From contig NZ_JAULBL010000001.1 in assembly GCF_030512175.1 (NCBI RefSeq), positions 620,001 to 684,000 of the forward strand: DNA of 64,000 bases, in the 5' to 3' direction. Positions 36,578 through 45,543 of this stretch are shown here, in pieces. This stretch comes from Paeniglutamicibacter sulfureus. GTDB taxonomy: Bacteria > Actinomycetota > Actinomycetes > Actinomycetales > Micrococcaceae. The translations under genes and the position numbers were made by a program. Position 1 is the first letter of the stretch; each line of letters begins with the position of its first letter. The notes under the pieces were generated by a model. The model saw only the letters and a program-made list of their open reading frames with translations. It was not told where the DNA came from and made no database searches.

Positions 36578-37909
36578 GTGCTTCGTCAAGGCAACGCAGC
36601 GTTGACCCACTTGGTGGGGGTCGCCGGATTCATCGTCTTTTTTGCGTGGCTGGCCATGGGCTCCGCAGCGCCCGCGCTGGCACAGTACGCGGCCCAGCCC
36701 GCCGGTCACATCCAGGTACCGCTGCAGCAACAGGAACTGACCATCCGCGGCACCCTCCGTGCCGCGTCTGAGCCGATCGCCGGCGTGCGCATTGTGGCCA
36801 CCACCTCCGACGGATTCAGCGCCGAGGTGACCAGCGACGAGAATGGCCGCTGGGTCATCGTGGTTCCGGAAAAGGGAACCTACGAGGTCCTGCTGGATGT
36901 CGCCACGCTGCCGGCGGACAAGCCATTGGGCGAGGGAGAAGAGAATCCGCGCATCGTGGAGTTCGGCACCTCCTCGAATATGGGAGTCATTTTCAAGGTC
37001 GGTGAGAGCGCCGCGGTTGAAACCGCTAGCTTTGGTTCGATCCTGGCCGAGCGTGCCGTGGCCGGCCTGAGCTTCGGCCTGCTTCTGGCCCTGACCGCGG
37101 TCGGCTTGTCCCTGGTCTTCGGCACCACCGGCCTGACGAACTTTGCCCACGGTGAAATGGTCACCTTTGGTGCCGTCGCCACGTTCGCGCTCGCTGCGTG
37201 GGGGTTTCCGCTCTGGGCCGCGCTGGCGGTTGCCGTCCTGTTGGGCGGCGCGCTTGGATGGGTACAGGATTGGGGCCTCTGGAAACCGCTGCGGCACCGC
37301 GGCTCGGCGCTGGTGCCCATGATGATCGTCTCCATCGGGCTTGCCCTGGCCATGCGGTACATCATCCTGTTCTTCTTTGGCGGAACCACCGAGCAGCTGC
37401 CCTCGGCGCAAAGCCCGATCGTTGAGGTGCTGGGCGTCTCCACCTCCCGCAATACCCTGGTGTCCCTGGTGGTCTCGCTGGCGGTCATCATCGTGGTCGC
37501 GTTGCTGTTGCTCAAGACCCGGTTCGGCAAGGCGACCCGTGCCGTCGCGGACAATCCGGCGCTGGCCTCCGCCTCCGGCATCGACGTCGACCACGTCATT
37601 CGCATGGTGTGGGTGGTCGGCAGCATGCTTGCGGCGCTGGGCGGGATCCTGTGGGCCTACTACCGCCCCGGCGTCGCCTTCAACATGGGCCAGCAGATCC
37701 TGCTGATGATCTTCGCGGGCGTCACCCTGGGCGGCCTCGGCACGGTGTTCGGGGCGCTGCTTGGATCGGTGCTGGTCGGGCTCATGGTGGAGATCTCGAC
37801 GATCTGGCTGGAAGCTGACCTGAAATACGTCGGAGCCCTGGCCGTCATGATCCTGGTGCTGCTGTTCAAGCCCCAGGGACTGCTGGGACGCCGCGAGCGT
37901 GTGGGCTAG
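36578..37909 (+). CDS. livH: branched-chain amino-acid ABC permease LivH with N-terminal extracellular domain
   Basis: 443 residues. The C-terminal ~290 residues are a LivH-type permease (LTAVGLSLVFGTTGLTNFAHGE; RAVADNPALASASGID). Before it stands a signal-peptide-like helix ending APALAQ, then ~110 residues resembling a carboxypeptidase-regulatory-like beta sandwich (LTIRGTLRAASEPIAGVRIVATTSDGFSAEVTSDENGRWVI). This extension is absent from standard LivH. GTG 36578 has GAGAGGG about 8 nt upstream. First gene of livHMGF; the next starts 15 nt after the stop. Confidence 0.92.
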   Translation: MLRQGNAALTHLVGVAGFIVFFAWLAMGSAAPALAQYAAQPAGHIQVPLQQQELTIRGTLRAASEPIAGVRIVATTSDGFSAEVTSDENGRWVIVVPEKGTYEVLLDVATLPADKPLGEGEENPRIVEFGTSSNMGVIFKVGESAAVETASFGSILAERAVAGLSFGLLLALTAVGLSLVFGTTGLTNFAHGEMVTFGAVATFALAAWGFPLWAALAVAVLLGGALGWVQDWGLWKPLRHRGSALVPMMIVSIGLALAMRYIILFFFGGTTEQLPSAQSPIVEVLGVSTSRNTLVSLVVSLAVIIVVALLLLKTRFGKATRAVADNPALASASGIDVDHVIRMVWVVGSMLAALGGILWAYYRPGVAFNMGQQILLMIFAGVTLGGLGTVFGALLGSVLVGLMVEISTIWLEADLKYVGALAVMILVLLFKPQGLLGRRERVG

Positions 37910-37924
37910 GGGAAGGAACGAATC

Positions 37925-38905
37925 ATGGACTTCGCCGCGATCTTCACCAATGCGCTGACGGAAATCGTCAGCCCAATCACCGCGTCCTACGCGCTGGCCG
38001 CGCTGGGGCTCGCCGTCCATTTTGGCTATTCGGGGCTGCTGAACTTCGGCCAGGCCGGCTTCATGGCGGTCGGCGCCTACGGCTTCTCGATCTCGACCCT
38101 GAGCTTTGGGGCCCCCTTGCCGGTTGCCGTGCTGACGGCGCTCGTGGCCTCGGTGCTGTTCGCCCTGCTGCTGGGCATACCCACGCTGCGCCTGCGCGCC
38201 GACTACCTGGCCATCGTGACGATCGCGGCAGCCGAGATCGTGCGCTACATCGTCACCACGAACTCGCTAACCAGCGTCACCGGTTCGGCCAACGGCCTGG
38301 CCACGTTCGAGCGCGGATTCTACGAGCTGAACCCCTTCCCGCCGGGCGACTACCCGATCGGCCCGCTGAACTTCAACGACCGCAGCCTTTGGGTGACGAT
38401 CGTTGCCTGGTGCCTCGTGGTGCTCTGCGCCCTGATCGTGTGGGCGCTCATGCGAAGCCCGTGGGGCCGGGTGCTCAAGGGCATCCGCGAGGACGAGAAC
38501 GCGGTCCTCTCGCTGGGCAAAAATGTCTTCGTGTACAAGATGCAGGCACTGATCATCGGCGGCCTGTTCGGTTCGCTCGCCGGCATCCTGTTCACCCTGC
38601 CCACGGGGGCGGTCCAGCCGGCCAACTACGGTTCCGAATTGACCTTCTTCTTGTGGACGGTGCTGCTGCTGGGCGGCATGGCCACGGTCTTCGGCTCGGT
38701 GCTCGGAGCCATGATCTTCTGGGTCGTGCTCTCGCTGACGCAGGGCATCCTGCTCGGACTCATCGAGTCCGGATACATCACCATCCTCTCAAGCGCCCAG
38801 GCCGGGCAATTGCGCTACATCCTGGTGGGGGTGGCCCTCATGCTGCTCATGATCTTCCGCCCGCAGGGAATCCTGGGCAACAAGAAGGAGCTGGCGTTCT
38901 CATGA
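37925..38905 (+). CDS. livM: branched-chain amino-acid ABC permease LivM
   Basis: 326 residues, about nine or ten hydrophobic segments. The second membrane subunit of the importer. LivM hallmarks: GLAVHFGYSGLLNFGQAGFMAVGAYG, LRADYLAIVTIAAAEIVRY and GRVLKGIREDENAVLSLGKNVF (the EAA-like coupling loop). GGGGAAGGAA precedes ATG 37925. The stop overlaps the livG ATG (ATGA). Confidence 0.95.
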   Translation: MDFAAIFTNALTEIVSPITASYALAALGLAVHFGYSGLLNFGQAGFMAVGAYGFSISTLSFGAPLPVAVLTALVASVLFALLLGIPTLRLRADYLAIVTIAAAEIVRYIVTTNSLTSVTGSANGLATFERGFYELNPFPPGDYPIGPLNFNDRSLWVTIVAWCLVVLCALIVWALMRSPWGRVLKGIREDENAVLSLGKNVFVYKMQALIIGGLFGSLAGILFTLPTGAVQPANYGSELTFFLWTVLLLGGMATVFGSVLGAMIFWVVLSLTQGILLGLIESGYITILSSAQAGQLRYILVGVALMLLMIFRPQGILGNKKELAFS

Positions 38906-39930
38906 ATGATCCGCAGCAAATTCCGCCGGTGCAGGTCACCGGCCAGGGACCCGGATCCGTCCCGGCCACCATTGAAGGGCCCATCTCCGTGGGTGCGGCC
39001 ACGCCCGGCTGCAAGAAGGTCGACCCCATCGTCGTCGCCGACGGCGTGCGCCGCACCTATGGAGCGCTCAAGGCGGTGGATGTGGACCATGTCGAGATCC
39101 CGCGACACCGGATCACCGCCCTCATCGGCCCCAACGGCGCGGGAAAAACCACGTTCTTCAACCTTCTCACGGGCTTCGACACCCCCGATTCGGGATCCTG
39201 GACCTTTGACGGGCATGCCCTCGCCGGCGTCAGGTCCCACCGGGTGGCCAGGATGGGCATGGTGCGCACCTTCCAGCTCACCAAGGTCATGGGCAAGCTC
39301 ACCGTCCTGGAAAACATGCGCCTCGGCGGTGCCGAACAGCCCGGCGAGGCGCTGTGGCGGGCCATGTTCCCGTGGCTGTGGCGGACGCGCGAGGCCGAAC
39401 TCACCCGCACCGCCGATTCCTTGTTGGCCATGTTCAAGCTGGGCGAGAAGCGTGAAGACTACGCGGCATCGCTCTCCGGCGGCCAGCGCAAGCTCCTGGA
39501 AATGGCCAGGGCGCTGATGGCGGACCCGAAACTCATCATGCTCGACGAACCCATGGCGGGGGTCAACCCCGCGCTGACCCAGTCGCTGCTCGACCACATC
39601 AAGAACCTCAAGTCCACGGGCATGAGCGTCCTGTTCGTGGAACACGACATGCACATGGTCAGGCACATCGCCGACTGGGTCATCGTGATGGCCGAGGGCC
39701 GCGTCGTGGCCGAGGGGCCGCCGCACGAGGTCATGCAGGACCAGGCCGTCATCGATGCCTACCTGGGGGCGCACCACGATGTCGACCTGGGATCGCCCGA
39801 GGGAGCCGCACGGCTGGAGGACGTCCTGAGCGAGGACGCCGAGTCCGTGGTGGGCACCGCGGACGCCGGGGAGCTTCTGACGGTGCACGAGGAACCGGAC
39901 ACCCCGGAACCGGGCGGGAGGGAATCATGA
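38902..39930 (+). CDS. livG: branched-chain amino-acid ABC ATPase LivG
   Basis: 342 residues, longer than the usual ~255-300 because of a ~45-residue Pro/Gly-rich N-terminus and a ~55-residue acidic C-terminal tail. Walker A GPNGAGKTTFF, signature LSGGQRKLLEMARALM, Walker B LIMLDEPMAGVNP and the switch region VLFVEHDM are intact. Start and stop both overlap neighbours by 4 bases, so livMGF are translationally coupled. Confidence 0.95.
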   Translation: MNDPQQIPPVQVTGQGPGSVPATIEGPISVGAATPGCKKVDPIVVADGVRRTYGALKAVDVDHVEIPRHRITALIGPNGAGKTTFFNLLTGFDTPDSGSWTFDGHALAGVRSHRVARMGMVRTFQLTKVMGKLTVLENMRLGGAEQPGEALWRAMFPWLWRTREAELTRTADSLLAMFKLGEKREDYAASLSGGQRKLLEMARALMADPKLIMLDEPMAGVNPALTQSLLDHIKNLKSTGMSVLFVEHDMHMVRHIADWVIVMAEGRVVAEGPPHEVMQDQAVIDAYLGAHHDVDLGSPEGAARLEDVLSEDAESVVGTADAGELLTVHEEPDTPEPGGRES

Positions 39931-40709
39931 GTGTCGAGGCGGAGGTCGCGGTAGTCAGCGTCACCGATCTGGTCGCGGGCTACTTGCCCGGGGTCAACAT
40001 CCTCAATGGCTGTAACCTGGAGGCGCGCCCGGGCGAACTCATCGGCATTATCGGCCCCAACGGGGCGGGTAAGTCGACGCTGCTCAAGGCAATGTTCGGC
40101 CTGGTGAAGGTCCATTCCGGACGCGTGGTCGTCCACGGGGCGGACTTGACCGGGCTGAAGGCCAACAAGCTGGTCTCCCGTGGGTTGGGTTTCGTGCCGC
40201 AGAACGACAACGTCTTCCCGACGCTGAGCGTGCAGGAAAACCTCGAGATGGGCATCTTCCAGCGACCCAAGGACTTCGCGTCGCGGTTCGAGTTTGTCAC
40301 CTCTCTCTTTCCGGAACTGGGCAAGCGTCGGGGCCAACGTGCGGGTTCCCTTTCCGGCGGCGAGCGGCAAATGGTGGCCATGGGACGGGCGCTGATGATG
40401 GAGCCGGCAGTGCTGCTGCTCGACGAGCCGTCCGCCGGCCTATCCCCCGTGCGCCAGGATGAGACGTTCCTGCGCGTGCACGAGATCAACCGCGCCGGCG
40501 TGTGCGTGATCATGGTTGAGCAGAACGCCCGGCGCTGCCTGCAGATCTGCGACCGCGCCTACGTCCTGGACCAGGGCAGGAACGCGCACACGGGAACCGG
40601 ACGCGAATTGCTGCACGACCCGAAGGTCATCCAGCTCTATCTGGGGAACCTGGCCGAAACCGTGGAACGCGAGGAAGCGGACCGCGAGACGCCGCCGCCG
40701 GCGGTATAG
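39927..40709 (+). CDS. livF: branched-chain amino-acid ABC ATPase LivF
   Basis: 260 residues. Second ATPase of the importer. Walker A GPNGAGKSTLLKAMFG, signature LSGGERQMVAMGRALM, Walker B LLLDEPSAGLSP, switch histidine position replaced as usual in LivF by VEQNARRCL. Last gene of the operon; the binding-protein gene faces it on the other strand with a hairpin between. Confidence 0.95.
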   Translation: MSVEAEVAVVSVTDLVAGYLPGVNILNGCNLEARPGELIGIIGPNGAGKSTLLKAMFGLVKVHSGRVVVHGADLTGLKANKLVSRGLGFVPQNDNVFPTLSVQENLEMGIFQRPKDFASRFEFVTSLFPELGKRRGQRAGSLSGGERQMVAMGRALMMEPAVLLLDEPSAGLSPVRQDETFLRVHEINRAGVCVIMVEQNARRCLQICDRAYVLDQGRNAHTGTGRELLHDPKVIQLYLGNLAETVEREEADRETPPPAV

Positions 40710-40734
40710 CGTGCTCCCTGCAAGGTTCCGGCAT

Positions 40735-40777
40735 GGAAGAGGACCGGAGCGGGCGTCTTGCCGGCTTCGGTCCTCTT
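40735..40777. terminator. hairpin between livF and convergent binding-protein gene
   Basis: GAAGAGGACCG (40735-40745) pairs with CGGTCCTCTTC (40767-40777), 11 bp with a 21-nt loop that may fold further. No T run. Confidence 0.6.
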
Positions 40778-40801
40778 CACGATCCCTGCCGGGGCGGGTC
40801 G

Positions 40802-42076
40802 CTAGACGGCCCCGGACTCCTCGCGCAGCGGCTTGGGAACGTTGTTGCCGTCGTACTGGTAGACGCCCATGATCCCCTCGGTGATGTCACCCTTCTCGTC
40901 GTAGGTCACCGGACCGGCAATGCCGTCGTAGTCGATGTCCTTGCCTTCGTCGAGCAGCTTCTTGCACGCGGCAAAGTCGGCGCACTTCTCGCCGTCGCGG
41001 GAGACCGCCTGCAATTGCGCGGCGATTGCCGCGCCGTCATTCGACTTCGCTACCGTGGAGGCCAGCGCGATCAAGGTGGCGGCGTCGTAGGATTCCGCCG
41101 CGTAGTTCCAGTCCTTGAGCGAGTCGTTCACGGATTCAAGGCGACCCTTGAAGTCGTCCTTCGCGAAGGAGCCCGGTTGGGTTCCCATGGCGCCCTCGAG
41201 GGTTCCCTTGTCGAAGTCCTTCGAGTAATCAAGGATGTTGCCGTCCACGAAGTACACCGTGGAGGGATCCACGCCCTTTTGGATCAACAAGGGAATGATG
41301 GAACGCGCCTGGTCGAAACTGAGGACGGCGATGGCATCGGGATTGGCGCCCACCACCTCGTCGACCTGGGATGAGAACTGAGAGTCCCCTTCGTTGAACA
41401 TCGATTCCGCGACGATTTCCCCGTTTGCCCCTTCGACGGCCGTCCGGATGTTCTTGGCCAGGCCGGTGCCGTAGGCATCGTTGAGTACGATCATCCCCAC
41501 CGTTGCGGCGCCCTGGCCCACCATGACGTTGCCGAGGATCCTGCCCTGCATGACATCCGAGGGAGCGGTGCGCCAGTACAGGCCCTTGTCGTCCCAGGTG
41601 CTGAAGTCCGGGGAGGTGTTGGCCGGAGACATCATGAGTGTTCCGGATCCGGTGACCTGGTTGATGACCGTCTTGGTGACGCCGGAGGAAGCCGCGCCAA
41701 TGATCGCGGCGACGTCCTGGCCGAGCATTTCATTGACCGATTGAGTGGCGATGTTGGTCGTGGTGTCGCCGGAGTCGCGGTGAATGACGGTGACGTCCTC
41801 GCCGTTCACTCCGCCGGCCTCGTTGATTTCCTTGACGGCAAGGTCAACGCCGGCGGTCATGGGCGGACCAAAGAAGGAGAGGTTGCCGGTGTTGGGCAGC
41901 AGCGTTCCCAGCTTGAGCGGCCCCTCCGCGGCGGGCGCCGCTCCGGTGGCCGTGGGCGAAGCGCTGGGCGCGTCGCCGCCCCCGCCGGCGCATGCGGTGG
42001 CGGTCAGTGCCAGCGCTGCTCCGACGGCCAGATATCGGCTTCCTCGAGTAAAACGCGACCGTGCAAGTGCGATCAT
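40802..42076 (-). CDS. branched-chain amino-acid ABC substrate-binding lipoprotein (LivK type)
   Basis: 424 residues. N-terminal signal peptide with lipobox before C29 (LALTATAC), then a Gly/Ser/Ala linker and a type I periplasmic-binding fold (LKLGTLLPNTGNLSFFGPPM; NEAGGVNGEDVTVIHRDSGDT). Supplies ligand to LivHMGF. It is transcribed toward the operon rather than with it, so its level may be set independently. ATG 42076 has GAGGAG 7 nt upstream. Ligand could be another amino acid or amide, since this family is broad. Confidence 0.93.
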   Translation of the reverse strand: MIALARSRFTRGSRYLAVGAALALTATACAGGGGDAPSASPTATGAAPAAEGPLKLGTLLPNTGNLSFFGPPMTAGVDLAVKEINEAGGVNGEDVTVIHRDSGDTTTNIATQSVNEMLGQDVAAIIGAASSGVTKTVINQVTGSGTLMMSPANTSPDFSTWDDKGLYWRTAPSDVMQGRILGNVMVGQGAATVGMIVLNDAYGTGLAKNIRTAVEGANGEIVAESMFNEGDSQFSSQVDEVVGANPDAIAVLSFDQARSIIPLLIQKGVDPSTVYFVDGNILDYSKDFDKGTLEGAMGTQPGSFAKDDFKGRLESVNDSLKDWNYAAESYDAATLIALASTVAKSNDGAAIAAQLQAVSRDGEKCADFAACKKLLDEGKDIDYDGIAGPVTYDEKGDITEGIMGVYQYDGNNVPKPLREESGAV

Positions 42077-42233
42077 GTTAATTCTCCTCAAAAGTGTGCC
42101 CGCAAGGCAGCGGCCCGATGGGCGGCCAAGGTACCTCGGCTATTAAGGAACGTAGCCCAAAAGACCCGAGAATATAAGGAGAAAACCATTACATCAAGAT
42201 AACGGAGGCACCGGGAAGGCCACCCGATTAACG

Positions 42234-42279
42234 ACCGAGGGGTGTGCCCGGACCTTCCGGTCCGGGCACACCCCTCGGT
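42234..42279 (-). terminator. 21-bp perfect hairpin downstream of tRNA-Leu
   Basis: Arms 42234-42254 and 42259-42279 are exact complements with a TTCC/GGAA tetraloop. It begins 12 bases beyond the tRNA 3' end and lies upstream of the binding-protein gene. Probable terminator of the tRNA transcript; the T run is poor. Confidence 0.75.
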
Positions 42280-42290
42280 GTCATTTGTTG

Positions 42291-42372
42291 TACCCCCAGT
42301 GGGACTCGAACCCACAAGCCTTTCGGCAGCTGATTTTAAGTCAGCCGTGTATGCCAATTCCACCATGGGGGC
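42291..42372 (-). tRNA. tRNA-Leu (anticodon TAA)
   Basis: On the minus strand the sequence starts GCCCCCATGG and ends TGGGGGTA, giving an acceptor stem of seven pairs (one G-U) and discriminator A. The D arm, a CTGAC/GTCAG-type anticodon arm with loop CTTAAAA (anticodon TAA), a long class II variable arm and the T loop GGTTCGAGTCC are visible. CCA is not encoded. It reads UUA codons, rare in this genome. Confidence 0.93.
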
Positions 42373-42541
42373 CTACTGGACCAAGCGTACAAGATCGTTC
42401 CCTCGGTTGAGAAACGACTGGGTACGCGCCCCGGCATGAGGAAGGGCGGCGACATCGACATTCTCGGTTCCCGGGCCGTGGGCCTATCACTTCTGCGGCC
42501 CGGATCCGCGACGCGTTGTCACCGCCCCCCACTCGCTGTTG

Positions 42542-43915
42542 CTAGGCGCGCGGCTTTGGCGTGGCTGCCTCGACGAAGGTGGCGCGCGGGGTTTCGAGGT
42601 TGCTCAGCTGCAGGGTGTCGCGCTGGAAGAACAGTGCCACCATCCAATCACCCAGGACGCGGAACTTGCGCTCGAAGGTCGGCATGGCCATGCCGTGGTA
42701 GCCACGGTGTGCCATCCATGCCGGCCAGCCCTTGAGCTTGATGCCCATGACCTTGGCGACGCCCTTGTTGGCACCGAACCCGGCAACCGCGCCGAGGTTC
42801 TTGTGCTTGTAGTTCTTGACCTGGCCCACGCCGTAGCGGGTGGAGTACAGGTTGTGTGCCAGCAACTTGGCTTGGCGAACGGCGTGCTGGGCGTTGGGCA
42901 CGCAGGTGCCGTCTGGCAGTCCACCGGTTACGTCGGGCACGGCCGAGACGTCACCCGCGGCCCAGGCGCCCTCGATGGCGATTCCGTCTTCACCGGTGAT
43001 GCGCAGGTCGGTGCCGGTCATGACACGGCCGCGGGGCTCGATCGGGAAGTCGGTGGAGCGCACCATCGGGTTGGCCATGACGCCTGCGGTCCAGATCAGC
43101 GTGTCGGTCTCGAAGGTCCCGGCGTCGGACTTGTCCGGCATGTTGATCAGCGCCATGACACCTTCTTCGGCGTTGGCCAGCGAGGTGTTCAGCAGGACCT
43201 CAATGCCGCGGCTGCGCAGGTGGTCGACAACCCACAGCGCCTGGTCCTCGGTGACCTCGGGCATGATGCGGCCCATCGCCTCGACCAGCACGAAGCGCAG
43301 CTCGTCCTTGCCGATGCGGCCGTTCAGGTCCGCGGCGTGGCGGGCCATGTCCTCGATCTCGGCGATGGTCTCAATGCCGGCGAAGCCGCCACCGACCACA
43401 ACAAAGGTCAAGGCGCGCTTGCGCTGAGTGGCGTTGGTCATCAGCGATGCGGATTCGATGCGCTCGAGGATCTTGTTGCGCAGGGCGACGGCTTCCTCGA
43501 TGGACTTCAGGCCGATGCCGGAATCGGCAAGGCCCGGGATCGGGAAGGTGCGGGTGACGGCACCGGCGGCCAAGACGACGTCGCGGTACTCGAGCTCGAA
43601 CGGCTCACCAACAGCCGGCACGACGACGGCCTTGTTGTTCTTGTGGTCAATGGCCGAGACACGGCCGGTGATCAGTTCGGCGTGCTTGAGGTGCTGGCGG
43701 TGCGAGACCACGGCATGGCGCGGTTCGATCTGGCCGCCGGCAACCTCGGGAAGGAAGGGCTGGTAGGTCATGTAGGGAAGCGGGTCCACCACGGTGACGA
43801 TGCCGCCATGGTCCTTGACCTTCTTCTGCAGCTTCATTGCGACGTAAAGTCCAACGTAGCCGCCACCCACGACAAGGATGCGCGGGCGATCGGAAAATTG
43901 TTCAGTGATAGGCAT
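42542..43915 (-). CDS. ndh: type II NADH dehydrogenase (NAD(P)/FAD-dependent oxidoreductase)
   Basis: 457 residues. Single-subunit, non-proton-pumping NADH:menaquinone oxidoreductase on the inner face of the membrane. FAD-binding VVGGGYVG near residue 16, NADH-binding VVVGGGFAGIE near 190, AAGDVSAVPD near 320, and a C-terminal membrane-association region with GWPAWMAHRGYH. ATG 43915 lies 7 nt after a TAGGAT box, i.e. leaderless; the ATG 9 nt upstream overlaps that box. A CRP/GlxR-like site lies at the -35 position. Confidence 0.94.
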   Translation of the reverse strand: MPITEQFSDRPRILVVGGGYVGLYVAMKLQKKVKDHGGIVTVVDPLPYMTYQPFLPEVAGGQIEPRHAVVSHRQHLKHAELITGRVSAIDHKNNKAVVVPAVGEPFELEYRDVVLAAGAVTRTFPIPGLADSGIGLKSIEEAVALRNKILERIESASLMTNATQRKRALTFVVVGGGFAGIETIAEIEDMARHAADLNGRIGKDELRFVLVEAMGRIMPEVTEDQALWVVDHLRSRGIEVLLNTSLANAEEGVMALINMPDKSDAGTFETDTLIWTAGVMANPMVRSTDFPIEPRGRVMTGTDLRITGEDGIAIEGAWAAGDVSAVPDVTGGLPDGTCVPNAQHAVRQAKLLAHNLYSTRYGVGQVKNYKHKNLGAVAGFGANKGVAKVMGIKLKGWPAWMAHRGYHGMAMPTFERKFRVLGDWMVALFFQRDTLQLSNLETPRATFVEAATPKPRA

Positions 43916-43922
43916 GTAACCC

Positions 43923-43928
43923 ATCCTA
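43923..43928 (-). promoter_or_regulatory. -10 box (TAGGAT) of leaderless ndh
   Basis: TANNNT on the minus strand, 7 nt from ATG 43915. Confidence 0.6.
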
Positions 43929-43945
43929 TCCCCAGAAACGCTGTT

Positions 43946-43961
43946 TGTGAAAGTCTTCACT
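43946..43961 (-). promoter_or_regulatory. CRP/GlxR-like binding site in the ndh promoter
   Basis: TGTGAAAGTCTTCACT matches TGTGA-N6-TCACA at 9 of 10 positions. Its centre is about 38 nt upstream of the leaderless ndh start, i.e. over the -35 region, typical of class II CRP activation or of repression. Confidence 0.6.
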
Positions 43962-44004
43962 AGCTCGAAACGGGGTGGCAATTGCCACTTTTTGCCGGGA
44001 GTTG

Positions 44005-45498
44005 CTAGACGTCCCTGCCCGACTCCGGGAGCTCATCGAAAATATCCTTGGCCCCCGAGCGGTCATTGAGTTTCAGCGCCGCAACGGGTGCGCTCTTGGC
44101 CGATTCCGCCATTGCCGCGCGGTTCCGGATGCGGGTGACGTGCATGATCCCGCCCAGTATCGTGAGCACCAGCAAACCGCCGAAGCCAAGCACCAACAAC
44201 GGGGGCAAGAAGCCGGCCTCGTCACCCGGAGCCACCGGAGCAGGTGCGGCAATGGGCTTGATGCTGGATTTCTCCGTGGAGATGCCGGGGTCCGCGGTGG
44301 GCCCGGTGAGGACCTCGGGGCCGCGGCGGTGCACCCGGATCCATTCGGTGATGGTGTTCATGGGGTTGGCCTTGACCTCGGAAACCGGTGCCGTGAGCGC
44401 CGCGTAAGCATCGAGGATGCCATGTCCGTACAGGTTGTCGACGCCAGCTGGCCCGGCGGGGCGCGCGGTGGACAGGATCCGGTTGATGACCTGTGGCGCC
44501 TTCATCTCCGGGTACTTGGAGCGGATCATTGCCGCGACGCCGGCAACCAGCGGCGCTGCGCCGGAAGTGCCCGACCAGTCGGCATATCCGCCGCCGGGCA
44601 GTCCACCCACCAGCGGGTCCGCGGGTGCGGCAACACCGATGCTGATGCCCTCTGTCGAGGAATCGACGCTTGCCTTGCCGTTGCGGTCGATTCCTGCCAC
44701 CGTGAGCACGCCGGGGATTGTTGCCGGTGCCCCGACCTGCTTCATGCCGCCGGCACGGTTGCCGGCCGCCGCGACCACGACCACGTCGTTGTCCTCCGCG
44801 TACTTGAACGCGGTGTCCCAGCTGACCGGCCAGTCCGGCTGGGTGGAGCCCAGGGAGATGTTGATGACCGAGGCGCCGCTGTCCACCGCCCACTTCACGG
44901 CCGCGGGAACCTGGTCCTCCACGGAGATCCCCGCGGGGTTTTCGGTGCCCATCCACAACGACACCGAGAGCACCTCGGCCTCCGGTGCGACTCCCAGCAC
45001 GCCGTCGGGCCCGGGACCCGGCTTCGGGATCTCGATCGCCTCCGGTGCCTTGGGCGGATCCTCCTTGGCCTCCTTCGCCGACTTGACTGCCCTGTCATAG
45101 GCGATCTTCTGGGCCGCCGCATCGGCCTTGGCCGCGGCGATCGCCGCCTTGTTGTTTCCGCGGCCGGCCAGCAGCGTTGCCACGAGGGTGCCGTGCTCGG
45201 GCAGGGTTCCCAGCGGCTTCGAACCGTCCGGATTTCCGGAACCGGAAACGTCCTTGCCGCCGGTCACCACGCCGCGCAAATCCGGGTGGCTGGTGTCAAT
45301 GCCGGTGTCAATGACGGCGACCTTGACCCCCGCGCCCTTGGAAACCTCCCAGGCATTGGAAATGCCGGAGGCCTTGAGCCACCATTCCCCGTCGCGGGCC
45401 GCATCGGCCTGCGCGGCCCCGGCGGTGCCCAACACCGCGGAGAAGCAGAGTGCCAGGCTCAGGAGCATGGCGGCGGCGCGGCGCAGTCTGTGGCTCAA
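44005..45498 (-). CDS. S8 family serine protease, secreted and membrane-anchored (mycosin-like)
   Basis: 497 residues. A signal peptide (MLLSLALCFSAVLGTAGAAQA) precedes the subtilisin domain with catalytic D64 (AVIDTGID), H102 (PEHGTLVA) and S312 (SGTSGAAP), oxyanion N246 (AAAGNRAG). Between H102 and the next core strand lies an Ala/Lys-rich, probably helical insert (about 113-160). A C-terminal helix at about 440-465 anchors it. The layout resembles mycosins of type VII secretion, but no ESX genes are in the window. TTG start 45498 with AGGAG 5 nt upstream. Confidence 0.9.
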   Translation of the reverse strand: MSHRLRRAAAMLLSLALCFSAVLGTAGAAQADAARDGEWWLKASGISNAWEVSKGAGVKVAVIDTGIDTSHPDLRGVVTGGKDVSGSGNPDGSKPLGTLPEHGTLVATLLAGRGNNKAAIAAAKADAAAQKIAYDRAVKSAKEAKEDPPKAPEAIEIPKPGPGPDGVLGVAPEAEVLSVSLWMGTENPAGISVEDQVPAAVKWAVDSGASVINISLGSTQPDWPVSWDTAFKYAEDNDVVVVAAAGNRAGGMKQVGAPATIPGVLTVAGIDRNGKASVDSSTEGISIGVAAPADPLVGGLPGGGYADWSGTSGAAPLVAGVAAMIRSKYPEMKAPQVINRILSTARPAGPAGVDNLYGHGILDAYAALTAPVSEVKANPMNTITEWIRVHRRGPEVLTGPTADPGISTEKSSIKPIAAPAPVAPGDEAGFLPPLLVLGFGGLLVLTILGGIMHVTRIRNRAAMAESAKSAPVAALKLNDRSGAKDIFDELPESGRDV

Positions 45499-45543
45499 GT
45501 GTTCTCCTAGCGTGGTGCGTTCAGGGGGGTCCGGCGGTGGTTC

